Source of the DNA: Christensenella sp. UBA3770
GTDB lineage: Bacteria > Bacillota > Clostridia > Christensenellales > CAG-1252
Reading direction: 5' to 3'
DNA length: 5,161 nucleotides
Assembly (NCBI GenBank): GCA_002371075.1
Contig: DFFS01000031.1
Coordinates: forward strand, 1-5,161
The position numbers and the translations under genes are program-made. The notes under the pieces were generated by a model that worked only from the letters and a program-made list of their open reading frames with translations, was not told the DNA's origin and made no database searches. How positions within the stretch are numbered: the first letter of the stretch is position 1; each line of letters begins with the position of its first letter. Shown piece after piece: positions 1 through 5,161 of the stretch.

Positions 1-428
1 GGGCGGTAAATATCGCAGGCGGCCAGCAGGGGCTTTTTGCCCTGCTTGGTCAAAAAACCGGCCAGCTTGGCGGCCATGGTGGTTTTGCCTGCGCCCTGCA
101 GGCCGCAGAGCATGTAGATCGTGGGAACGGACGAGGACCAGGTCAGCTTGGCGTTGCTGCCGCCCATCAGGGCGGTCAATTCCTCGTTGACGATCTTGAT
201 CACCTGCTGGGTGGGGGTCAAACTTTTTAAGACTTCCTCCCCGATGGCTTTTTCCGTAACGGAGGCGACAAAATTCTTGACGACGGTAAAGTTTACGTCC
301 GCTTCCAAAAGAGCGATACGCACCTCTCTCATCGCTTGCTTGATCTCAAGTTCCGTAAGAGCGCCCTTATTCTTCAGCTTGCTGAAGATGTGATTTAAGC
401 GCATTCCGAGCCCTTCAAAAGCACCCAT
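1..428 (-). CDS. ffh: Signal recognition particle GTPase Ffh (SRP54), N-terminal fragment
   Basis: Ffh is the protein core of the bacterial SRP. With SRP RNA it binds signal sequences emerging from the ribosome and, as a GTP-bound heterodimer with FtsY, brings the ribosome to the membrane translocon. Seen here are 142 complete codons. The N-domain helical bundle covers about residues 1-95 and contains the conserved stretches LTE (24-26), REVRIALLEADVN (34-46) and KSLTPTQQ (68-75). The G domain then begins with the P-loop GLQGAGKTT (109-117) and reaches DIYR (139-142), the G2-region motif, where the window ends. The rest of the G domain and the methionine-rich M domain lie outside. The GLQGAGKTT form is typical of Ffh, whereas FtsY has GVNGVGKTT. 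The start at 428 is chosen because the GGAGGG site is well placed and MGAFEGLGMRL aligns with the usual Ffh N-terminus; an internal ATG at residue 9 has less support. The gene directly follows the ylxM stop, so it is co-transcribed and probably translationally coupled. Confidence 0.97.
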   Translation of the reverse strand, partial: MGAFEGLGMRLNHIFSKLKNKGALTELEIKQAMREVRIALLEADVNFTVVKNFVASVTEKAIGEEVLKSLTPTQQVIKIVNEELTALMGGSNAKLTWSSSVPTIYMLCGLQGAGKTTMAAKLAGFLTKQGKKPLLAACDIYR

Positions 429-749
429 TTAGCCCTCCAATACCTTATACGCTGCGGCAAGTTTCTCCCGCAAGGCGGGATCATCTTTTACCGCGTCCTC
501 CAAAGCCGCAAGAAGCGACCTTTTCATTGCCACCGTTCCCAGTGCGTCCTCAAACTTTTGCAGGGAATCCGCCGCGTGTTTGACAGCGTCCAAAACCGCC
601 TGACGCGTGACGCCGTACTCCTCCGCAACTTCCAAGAGGGACATATCCTTCTCCACGTACATCGAGAGCATATCGCGCTGACGCTCGGTCAGAAGCGCGC
701 CGTACTCCGAAAGAAGCGAAGCCAGTTTGACGCGATCGGAAATGTCCAT
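429..749 (-). CDS. ylxM: YlxM/p13-family helix-turn-helix protein, SRP-associated
   Basis: This 106-residue protein belongs to the YlxM/p13 family, which is encoded directly upstream of ffh across Bacillota. In streptococci YlxM has been reported to bind SRP components and modulate SRP GTPase activity; that it does so here is inferred from homology and position. The fold resembles sigma-70 region 4. LTERQRDMLSMYVEKDMSL (20-38) leads into a helix-turn-helix, LLEVAEEYGVTRQAVLDAVKHA (split as 38-45 and 46-59), with the family's TRQAV at the start of the recognition helix. A charged, Ala/Leu-rich helical tail (about 61-106) follows. There is no signal peptide or membrane segment. The length is usual for the family. 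The ATG at 749 is backed by a purine-rich ribosome binding site and by a consensus promoter about 35 bp upstream. The TAA stop is followed immediately by the ffh ATG. The gene is first in its own transcription unit, separated from ftsY by a terminator. Confidence 0.93.
   Translation of the reverse strand: MDISDRVKLASLLSEYGALLTERQRDMLSMYVEKDMSLLEVAEEYGVTRQAVLDAVKHAADSLQKFEDALGTVAMKRSLLAALEDAVKDDPALREKLAAAYKVLEG
433..438 (-). promoter_or_regulatory. Ribosome binding site of ffh
   Basis: GGAGGG lies within the last codons of ylxM, five to six bases before the ffh ATG at 428-426. It fixes the ffh start and means that ribosomes finishing ylxM cover the ffh initiation site, which favours coupled translation of the two SRP proteins. 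Confidence 0.85.
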
Positions 750-750
750 A

Positions 751-760
751 CCTCTCCCCT
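751..760 (-). promoter_or_regulatory. Ribosome binding site of ylxM
   Basis: AGGGGAGAGG ends one base before the ylxM ATG (749-747). The GGGGAG core (759-754) leaves about four bases before the start codon. The predicted leader from the promoter at 783-811 is only about 25 nt long, so there is no room for a riboswitch or attenuator ahead of ylxM. Confidence 0.8.
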
Positions 761-780
761 GTAAAGCTTTATTACTTTAC
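761..780. promoter_or_regulatory. Inverted repeat at the predicted ylxM transcription start
   Basis: GTAAAG (761-766) and CTTTAC (775-780) are perfect inverted arms around an 8-bp AT-rich centre. The stretch also contains a perfect 10-bp palindrome, TAAAGCTTTA (762-771). It sits just downstream of the -10 box, over the expected transcription start (around 776) and the leader. That position would suit a repressor operator or a small leader hairpin, but AT-rich palindromes of this size also occur by chance. No cognate regulator is identified. Confidence 0.3.
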
Positions 781-782
781 AC

Positions 783-811
783 ATTATACTCAATTAAAAA
801 CGCGCCGTCAA
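783..811 (-). promoter_or_regulatory. Sigma-A promoter of the ylxM-ffh operon
   Basis: On the minus strand a TTGACG -35 box (811-806) is followed by exactly 17 bp and a perfect TATAAT -10 box (788-783). This is one mismatch from the full housekeeping consensus, with optimal spacing. The expected start is near 776, giving a leader of about 25 nt before the ylxM ATG at 749. The -35 box lies in the descending arm of the terminator hairpin for the upstream operon, and the spacer holds the terminator's T-tract. Strong constitutive expression fits an essential SRP operon; strength is inferred from the match to consensus. Confidence 0.9.
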
Positions 812-832
812 GCATTTTTACTTGACAGGCGC
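796..832 (-). terminator. Rho-independent terminator of the smc-ftsY transcript
   Basis: Read on the minus strand, GCGCC (832-828), a single bulged T (827) and GTCAAG (826-821) pair across an 8-nt loop (820-813) with CTTGAC (812-807) and GGCGC (806-802). The result is an 11-bp stem with one bulge. It is followed by G and then TTTTT (800-796) and more A/T. On the plus strand the stem is followed by AAAAATTT, so it points only toward ylxM, the correct direction to end an ftsY transcript. It lies about 235 bp after the ftsY stop and overlaps the ylxM promoter. The CTTGAC/GTCAAG arms could also serve as a protein-binding inverted repeat, but the GC-rich base plus T-tract favours a terminator. Confidence 0.85.
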
Positions 833-840
833 AAAAATTT

Positions 841-1022
841 CAATGAATTGATCGTTGCGAAATGAAGCATTCGCAATGAATTGACCTTCGGTCATGAATT
901 GGCTTTCGCCGCAACACCCCAAATAACCTATTTGGGTTATTCGGGGACCCCAACGCGGCTCTTTGCACCCCCTGCGAGCAATGATTTGAGACTTTTGCTC
1001 ATGAATTGCAATCAAAGATTGC
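841..1022. repeat. Hairpin-rich intergenic repeat block with AATGAATTG-like separators
   Basis: This non-coding block lies between the ftsY stop and its terminator. Copies of AATGAATTG or close variants occur at 842-850, 875-883, 894-901 (ATGAATTG), 980-988 (AATGATTTG) and 1001-1008 (ATGAATTG). Small perfect hairpins alternate with them: TTGCGAA 855-861 with TTCGCAA 870-876; TGACC 882-886 with GGTCA 890-894; GAGCAA 976-981 with TTGCTC 995-1000; GCAATC 1008-1013 with GATTGC 1017-1022. A larger central hairpin lies at 917-946. The layout resembles interspersed palindromic repeats or miniature mobile elements in intergenic DNA of many Clostridia, but no clear terminal inverted repeat or target duplication is visible. 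Whether it recurs in the genome cannot be judged from this window. Short open frames across it have no family resemblance and no proper ribosome binding sites. Confidence 0.6.
917..946. repeat. Central hairpin of the intergenic repeat block
   Basis: CCCC (917-920), A921 and AATAACC (922-928) pair across a 6-nt loop (929-934) with GGTTATT (935-941), C942 and GGGG (943-946). The stem is 12 positions with a single A/C mismatch. An outer GCCGC (908-912) can pair with GCGGC (955-959), extending the structure across an internal loop. GGGG 943-946 can alternatively pair with CCCC 948-951, so two folds compete. No T-tract follows on either strand, so this is not an intrinsic terminator. Confidence 0.6.
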
Positions 1023-1068
1023 GTTGTGGATTGTTTTTTATTATTTTTAACGATGTTACACGCACACG
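1023..1068. other. AT-rich spacer immediately after ftsY
   Basis: This is the rest of the gap between the ftsY stop (1071-1069) and the repeat block. It contains a T-rich run on the plus strand (1031-1049). I see no gene, convincing promoter or strong hairpin here, so termination of ftsY appears to be left to the hairpin at 832-796. Confidence 0.5.
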
Positions 1069-1965
1069 TTAGGGGACAATTGCAGAGACAAAATCCCCCG
1101 CATCAAAGGGGAGGAGATCCTCCTTGCCTTCCCCTACGCCGACGAACAGGACGGGGACTTCCATCTCGTTGCAAATGGCGATCACGACACCGCCTTTTGC
1201 CGTGCCGTCCAGCTTGGTCAAGATGATGCCGTCGATGTCGATGGCTTCCTTAAAGATTTCCACCTGCGAGAGGGCGTTTTGCCCCGTGGTGGCGTCCAAA
1301 ACGATGTAGCTGCGGTAATCCGCCTCCGGATAATCGCGCAGAACGACGCGGTTGATCTTTTTGAGCTCTTCCATCAGGTTCTTTTTGTTGTGGAGCCTGC
1401 CCGCGGTGTCGATCAACAAAACGTCGGTCTTTTTTGCCTTGCAGGAGGCGATGGCGTCATACACGACGGCTGCGGGATCGGCGCCTTCCTCGTGCTTGAT
1501 GATCCTGACCTTGCTGCGATCAGCCCAAACGGAAAGTTGCTCCGCAGCGGCGGCGCGGAAGGTATCCGCGGCGGCAAGCACGACAGACTTGCCCTTCGAC
1601 GTAAAATAATGCGCGAGCTTTCCGATCGCCGTGGTTTTGCCAACGCCGTTTACGCCGGCGACCAAAATGCAAAGGGGATACTCATAGGGAGGGATCTCGT
1701 AATCGATCATCTCCTGCAAAATTTCGGCAAAGACGGATTTGGCATCCTCGGGAGCGGCGATGCGTTTTTGATAGCAACGTTCCTTAAGCTCCTCCACCAC
1801 TTGCGCCGCCGTTTCTACGCCGACGTCGGAGGAGATCAACGCCATCTCAAGCTCGTCATAAAAATCATCGTCCAAAGCCCTGCCCTTAAAAAGTTCATAG
1901 AACTTTTTAGAAAAGAAGTCCTTGGTGCGTTTGAGTCCCTCTGCGATCTTGCTGAAAAAGCCCAT
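1069..1965 (-). CDS. ftsY: Signal recognition particle receptor FtsY
   Basis: FtsY is the membrane-associated SRP receptor. Its NG domain forms a GTP-dependent heterodimer with Ffh, handing ribosome-nascent chains to the SecYEG translocon, and both GTPases then hydrolyse GTP and separate. The 298-residue protein is complete. An amphipathic, Phe- and Lys-rich N-terminal helix (about 1-26) probably contacts lipid. The helical N domain follows (about 28-90), with LISSDVGVETA (43-53). The G domain shows the P-loop GVNGVGKTT (104-112), DTFRAAAAEQL (134-144), DTAGR (186-190), DATTGQNA (224-231), TKLDG (250-254) with GTAKGG (254-259), and a C-terminal GVGEGKEDLLPFDAGDFV (276-293). These mark FtsY rather than Ffh. 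The protein lacks the long acidic A domain of E. coli FtsY, as is usual in Bacillota. The ATG at 1965 has a GGAGG site six bases upstream and lies one base after the smc TAA, so the gene is in an operon with smc. Confidence 0.97.
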   Translation of the reverse strand: MGFFSKIAEGLKRTKDFFSKKFYELFKGRALDDDFYDELEMALISSDVGVETAAQVVEELKERCYQKRIAAPEDAKSVFAEILQEMIDYEIPPYEYPLCILVAGVNGVGKTTAIGKLAHYFTSKGKSVVLAAADTFRAAAAEQLSVWADRSKVRIIKHEEGADPAAVVYDAIASCKAKKTDVLLIDTAGRLHNKKNLMEELKKINRVVLRDYPEADYRSYIVLDATTGQNALSQVEIFKEAIDIDGIILTKLDGTAKGGVVIAICNEMEVPVLFVGVGEGKEDLLPFDAGDFVSAIVP

Positions 1966-1966
1966 G

Positions 1967-4900
1967 TTACGCCTCCACGCGACCGATGTCGCTGAGTTTT
2001 ACGGCGATGACTTTTGACACGCCGCGCTCTTCCATCGTCACGCCGAACAGCTCATCCGCAAGTTCCATGACGGGTTTTTTGTGCGTGATCACGATAAACT
2101 GCGTGTCACGACTGTATTTTTTCAGATAATTGGCAAGTAAGATCGTGTTGCTCTCATCGAGCGCCGCTTCGATCTCGTCCAAGATGGAGAACGGCATCGG
2201 TCTGAGCTTTAAAATCGCAAACAAAATGGCGATAGAAGTAAGCGCCTGCTCGCCGCCGGACAAGGAATGCAAGTTTTGATGCGCTTTGCCGGGCAGTTTG
2301 ACCACGATATCCACGCCCTTTTCCAGCTCGCTGGGATTCTCGGGGTCGGGGTCCACCAAAACAAGGTCGGCGCTGCCGCCACCAAACAGATCAGCAAAGG
2401 TCTTTTTGAAGTTGCGGTTGATGCTTTCAAAAGCGACGTTAAATTTGCTGAGCATATCGGTGTTCATCGCTGCGATCAACTTTTCCAAATCGGACTTTGC
2501 CTTGTTTAGATCCTCAAGTTGCGTGGAAAGCTCCTCGTGGCGAGCAAGGGTGTTTTCATAATCCTCAAACGCGTTGAAGTTGATGTTGCCGAGCTGTGCG
2601 ATCTTGCCTTTTAAACTGGCGATGGCGGAGGGCGCCGCGCTCGGAACGAAGTTTTCCGTATCGCGCAAAGCAAGCATTTCCTCATCGGAAAGCTCATACT
2701 CGCCAAGCACCCTGTCGCGCAGGGAGGCAAGGTCGCTGTCGATCTTTTCCACCTTGCTTTCCTCACGCGCACGTTTATCCATAATGGAATTGATGACGTC
2801 GGTGACGACGCTGCGCTGCTTTTCAACCTCCGTCAAGGAAGCGCGCAAGGCGGCTTTTGCCATATCCTTTACGCTAAGCTCCTTTTCGATCTCCGTCAGG
2901 CGATCCTGCTCCGCTTTGGTAAACTCCAAGGCGGGGGCGTTTGCCTGTTGACGCTCGTACTCAAGGCGAGCGGCGGAAAGCGCGGAGCGCTTTTCTTCCA
3001 TCTCCTTGTCGGAAGAGGCTTTTTCCTCCTCCAAACGCTTGATATCCGACTCGATGCGGGTAATCTCCATCTTCAAAGAGGAGAGTTCCACCTGCGCGTT
3101 GGTGACGGCGGAAGAGAGTGCGTCGCGCATTTTGCGCATGTTTTCAACGTCGGTTTTGGAAGCCGCCGCCACACCCTGCACGCTGGCTTTCTTGCCCTCG
3201 ATGTCACGGTTGACGTCTTCCGCAGCGGCGATCTCTTTGTTGATGGTTTGCAAGCGTTCGTTGAGTTCGTCAAACTCCGCCTGATCCTTTGTCATGCGCT
3301 CGTTGGTCTCTTGAATGAGTTTTTCAGAAGTGGCGATGCGCTCGGTTTCGGCGGTGATCTTCATATCAAGATCCTGCAGATCGTCGCGAAGAGAATACAC
3401 CTCTTCCTCGATCTTTTTCGCCTCGCTCTCCTTAAGCTCCAGCTCCGCACGCAAGGTTTCGCGGCGCATAAAGATATCCTTAAGCTCCGCCTGCGCGTCG
3501 GCAAGCTCACGCTCCTTGCTTAAATGGAGAGAGGTTTTTTGACGACGGCTACCGCCCGTGATGGTCCTTCTCGGATCGATGATGTCACCGTCCAACGTGA
3601 CGATCTTGACGCCGTAGTCGTATCTGTCCGCCATCAGTCTTGCGCACTCCAAGTCCTCCGCGATGACCGTCCTGCCCAAAAGCTGAGCGATGACTTCGTA
3701 GTGGCGGGGATCGTACGTGATGAGGTCGGAGCAAATGCCGATGGCGCCACGCATCTCCAAAACGCCGCGATACTCATACGCAAGGGTTTGCGCGCGGGCT
3801 TTGTTGGCGGGGATCATGGTCGCCACGCCGTACTCCATTTTTTTCAAATAATTGACGATGTAAACCGCGTCGGTGTCGGTGGGGGTAACGACGTGCTGCA
3901 CCGAGGCGCCGAGAGCAGCTTCGATGGCAACTTCGTACTCCTTGGGGACCTTGATCAGTTGCCCTACGACGCCCTCGATGTGATCGGCAAGAGAGCGGTC
4001 TGTTTGGGCGTCGTTTAAAAGCATCTTGACCGCCTGTTGATAGCCGTCGTGCTGACCGACCATTTCCGCCATGGCGCGGACCCTGCCCTCCTTTCCGGCG
4101 TACTCCGCATTGAGGGCTTCCAAATTGCGATTCATCTGATACAGACCCTGACGGAGCTCGTTGAACTCACCCATGCGCAAAACGCGCTTTTCACGGATCT
4201 GCTGTTTCTTTTTGTTGCATTCTTCGATGCGGACGCGGCACTCCTCCGCGTTGGCTTCTTCCCTTTCGATCTGGGCGCCGGAGGACTTTATGGCAAGGTC
4301 AAGGGACGCGACGCGCTTGCGCAACGAACCCGCCTCCGCATACAAGCCGGCAAGAGAGGATTTGACGTCGGAGAGCCTGCCGAATACGTCAAAGACCTCG
4401 CTGTTGGAGCGCTCGATGTTGCTTTCGTTCCCCGCGATTTCTTGCGAAAGAACAAAATACTTGTCGTTTAACGAATCCAAGCGCTGCTCCGCAAGGAAAA
4501 GCTCCTTGGAGCGGATCTCCAAAATATTTTTGGCTTCGGCAATGGTCTCCGCGGTGACGTCGGAGGAAGAACTCAGCTGAGAAAACTCCTCTTCCAAACG
4601 ATTGATCTCATCGGTAAGGTGACCGATGCGGCTTTGATAAACCGCCATCAAGCCGCTGTTTTTCTCACTGCTGACCTTTAAGCGCTCCCTCTCCTCCATC
4701 AAGGCGCGAACGGACTTTTCGTTGGCGTCGATCTCTTCAAGAGTTTGGTCGTGCTTGGCTGCCAAAGCAAGAGACTCGCTCTCCTTGGCATACAGATCCT
4801 CGGTAAAGGTTTTGACGTTCTCCGCGATCTTTTTCTTTTTTAAGACGCTGTCTTCTGCGGAAAAGAGATAGTAGTTGACTTCCTGATAGCGCATTTGCTC

Positions 4901-5161
4901 CTTGTACTCAAAGAACTTTTGCGCCGCTTCGCGCTGTTTTGCAAGGGGGACGAGCTGACGGGAAAGCTCGGTGGTGATGTCCGTCAAACGTTGGATATCC
5001 TCCGCCGAACGAGCGAGCTTGCGCTCCGTCTCGATCCTTTCCGCCTTGGTTTTGGCAATACCCGCCGCCTCCTCAAAGATCTGACGCCTGTCGATGGGCT
5101 TGGAATCCATGATCTCGGCAACTTTGCCCTGCCCGATGATGGAATAGCCGTCCTTGCCGGC
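1967..5161 (-). CDS. smc: Chromosome partition/condensation protein SMC, lacking its N-terminus
   Basis: SMC is the ATPase of the SMC-ScpAB condensin, which loads on DNA near the origin and compacts and aligns chromosome arms for segregation. The frame is open to the window edge, giving 1064 visible residues. About 130 more, with Walker A, lie outside, for a total near 1200, usual for bacterial SMC. Visible order: end of the N-terminal head with GYSIIGQGKV (5-14; Q-loop Gln 11) and RRQIFEEAAGI (26-36); first coiled coil (about 40-375); hinge (about 390-537) with EGVVGQLIKVPKEYEVAIEAALGAS and ending in DPRRTITGGS; second coiled coil (about 540-900), rich in Glu/Lys/Leu heptads; C-terminal head with the ABC signature LSGGEQALT (967-975), Walker B ILDE (993-996), the D-loop region EAALDE, and QFIVITHKK. 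An internal Met at 5110 is not the start, because conserved SMC sequence continues upstream of it. Oddity: the first conserved hinge glycine pair is Arg-Arg (531-532). Confidence 0.97.
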   Translation of the reverse strand, partial: AGKDGYSIIGQGKVAEIMDSKPIDRRQIFEEAAGIAKTKAERIETERKLARSAEDIQRLTDITTELSRQLVPLAKQREAAQKFFEYKEQMRYQEVNYYLFSAEDSVLKKKKIAENVKTFTEDLYAKESESLALAAKHDQTLEEIDANEKSVRALMEERERLKVSSEKNSGLMAVYQSRIGHLTDEINRLEEEFSQLSSSSDVTAETIAEAKNILEIRSKELFLAEQRLDSLNDKYFVLSQEIAGNESNIERSNSEVFDVFGRLSDVKSSLAGLYAEAGSLRKRVASLDLAIKSSGAQIEREEANAEECRVRIEECNKKKQQIREKRVLRMGEFNELRQGLYQMNRNLEALNAEYAGKEGRVRAMAEMVGQHDGYQQAVKMLLNDAQTDRSLADHIEGVVGQLIKVPKEYEVAIEAALGASVQHVVTPTDTDAVYIVNYLKKMEYGVATMIPANKARAQTLAYEYRGVLEMRGAIGICSDLITYDPRHYEVIAQLLGRTVIAEDLECARLMADRYDYGVKIVTLDGDIIDPRRTITGGSRRQKTSLHLSKERELADAQAELKDIFMRRETLRAELELKESEAKKIEEEVYSLRDDLQDLDMKITAETERIATSEKLIQETNERMTKDQAEFDELNERLQTINKEIAAAEDVNRDIEGKKASVQGVAAASKTDVENMRKMRDALSSAVTNAQVELSSLKMEITRIESDIKRLEEEKASSDKEMEEKRSALSAARLEYERQQANAPALEFTKAEQDRLTEIEKELSVKDMAKAALRASLTEVEKQRSVVTDVINSIMDKRAREESKVEKIDSDLASLRDRVLGEYELSDEEMLALRDTENFVPSAAPSAIASLKGKIAQLGNINFNAFEDYENTLARHEELSTQLEDLNKAKSDLEKLIAAMNTDMLSKFNVAFESINRNFKKTFADLFGGGSADLVLVDPDPENPSELEKGVDIVVKLPGKAHQNLHSLSGGEQALTSIAILFAILKLRPMPFSILDEIEAALDESNTILLANYLKKYSRDTQFIVITHKKPVMELADELFGVTMEERGVSKVIAVKLSDIGRVEA
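1972..1976 (-). promoter_or_regulatory. Ribosome binding site of ftsY
   Basis: GGAGG lies within the last codons of smc, six bases before the ftsY ATG at 1965-1963. It overlaps the end of the smc reading frame, and stop and start codons are one base apart. ftsY translation is therefore probably coupled to smc, and no separate promoter is apparent in front of ftsY. Confidence 0.85.

Noticed and set aside
121..393. Plus-strand 90-codon open frame
   Set aside because: It is antisense to the conserved N domain and P-loop of ffh, which is clearly the true gene.
818..1015. Minus-strand open frame of 65 codons between ftsY and ylxM
   Set aside because: It lies entirely on the hairpin repeat block and the terminator, has no family resemblance and no convincing ribosome binding site, and would end inside the terminator hairpin.
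841..1022. CRISPR array
   Set aside because: The repeated words are only 8-9 bp, spacing is irregular (about 20 to 85 bp), and the intervening segments are hairpins, not unique spacers. No cas genes are present.
1008..1050. Plus-strand terminator from the GCAATC/GATTGC hairpin followed by a T-run
   Set aside because: The 6-bp stem is GC-poor and separated from the T-run by about 9 bases, and no plus-strand gene exists for it to terminate.
841..1068. SRP RNA gene or other structured RNA between the SRP genes
   Set aside because: The position is tempting, but the conserved SRP RNA apical loop sequence with its GGAA tetraloop and adjacent asymmetric loop is not found on either strand. No tRNA-like or riboswitch core is recognisable either.
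881..1072. Plus-strand open frame of 63 codons over the repeat block
   Set aside because: It is composed of repeat hairpins and the AT-rich spacer, runs into the end of ftsY antisense, and has no ribosome binding site or promoter.
1279..1995. Plus-strand 238-codon open frame opposite ftsY
   Set aside because: It is a mirror frame of a strongly conserved gene and its translation shows no recognisable domain; ftsY on the other strand has every SRP GTPase motif.
2948..4471. Series of plus-strand open frames of 144-191 codons opposite smc
   Set aside because: They arise from the codon bias of the long Glu/Lys/Leu coiled coils read in antisense. No start signals or domain signatures are present.
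5108..5110. Internal ATG as the start of smc
   Set aside because: Conserved SMC sequence, including the Q-loop GYSIIGQGKV, continues in frame upstream to the window edge. The gene is truncated by the window and does not start here.

Overview
The window carries the conserved Bacillota (Firmicutes) cluster smc - ftsY - ylxM - ffh. All four genes are on the minus strand, so transcription runs from the right end of the window to the left. The order matches the well-known rnc-smc-ftsY-ylxM-ffh-rpsP neighbourhood of Bacillus and Clostridia. Strong GGAGG-type ribosome binding sites, a near-consensus sigma-A promoter, balanced base composition and the protein sequences suggest a member of the Clostridia in the broad sense, possibly an uncultured gut lineage. 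That placement is inference; genus and family cannot be read from this window.

Layout, in the direction of transcription. (1) 5161-1967: smc, the chromosome-condensation ATPase, cut at its N-terminus by the window edge. About 130 residues, including Walker A, are missing. (2) 1965-1069: complete ftsY, the signal recognition particle (SRP) receptor, starting one base after the smc stop and surely in the same transcript. (3) 1068-750: a 319-bp gap without a credible gene. It holds an AT-rich stretch, a roughly 180-bp block of short hairpins separated by AATGAATTG-like words (about 841-1022), an intrinsic terminator closing the smc-ftsY transcript (832-796), and a near-perfect sigma-A promoter (811-783) that begins inside that terminator hairpin and starts the next operon. 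(4) 749-429: complete ylxM, a small helix-turn-helix protein linked to SRP. (5) 428-1: the start of ffh, the SRP GTPase. It directly abuts the ylxM stop and is cut at the window edge just after the DIYR motif.

Function. Ffh binds SRP RNA and signal sequences on the ribosome and docks with FtsY at the membrane to deliver nascent membrane and secreted proteins. YlxM is thought to modulate this SRP. SMC works in a separate process, chromosome organisation and segregation, and shares the neighbourhood and transcript with ftsY by long-conserved synteny. The protein-coding part is ordinary core genome.

I see no evidence of a previously undescribed system. The points worth a second look are the interlocked terminator and promoter, the hairpin-rich repeat block after ftsY, and an SMC hinge in which the first of two conserved glycine pairs is replaced by Arg-Arg.
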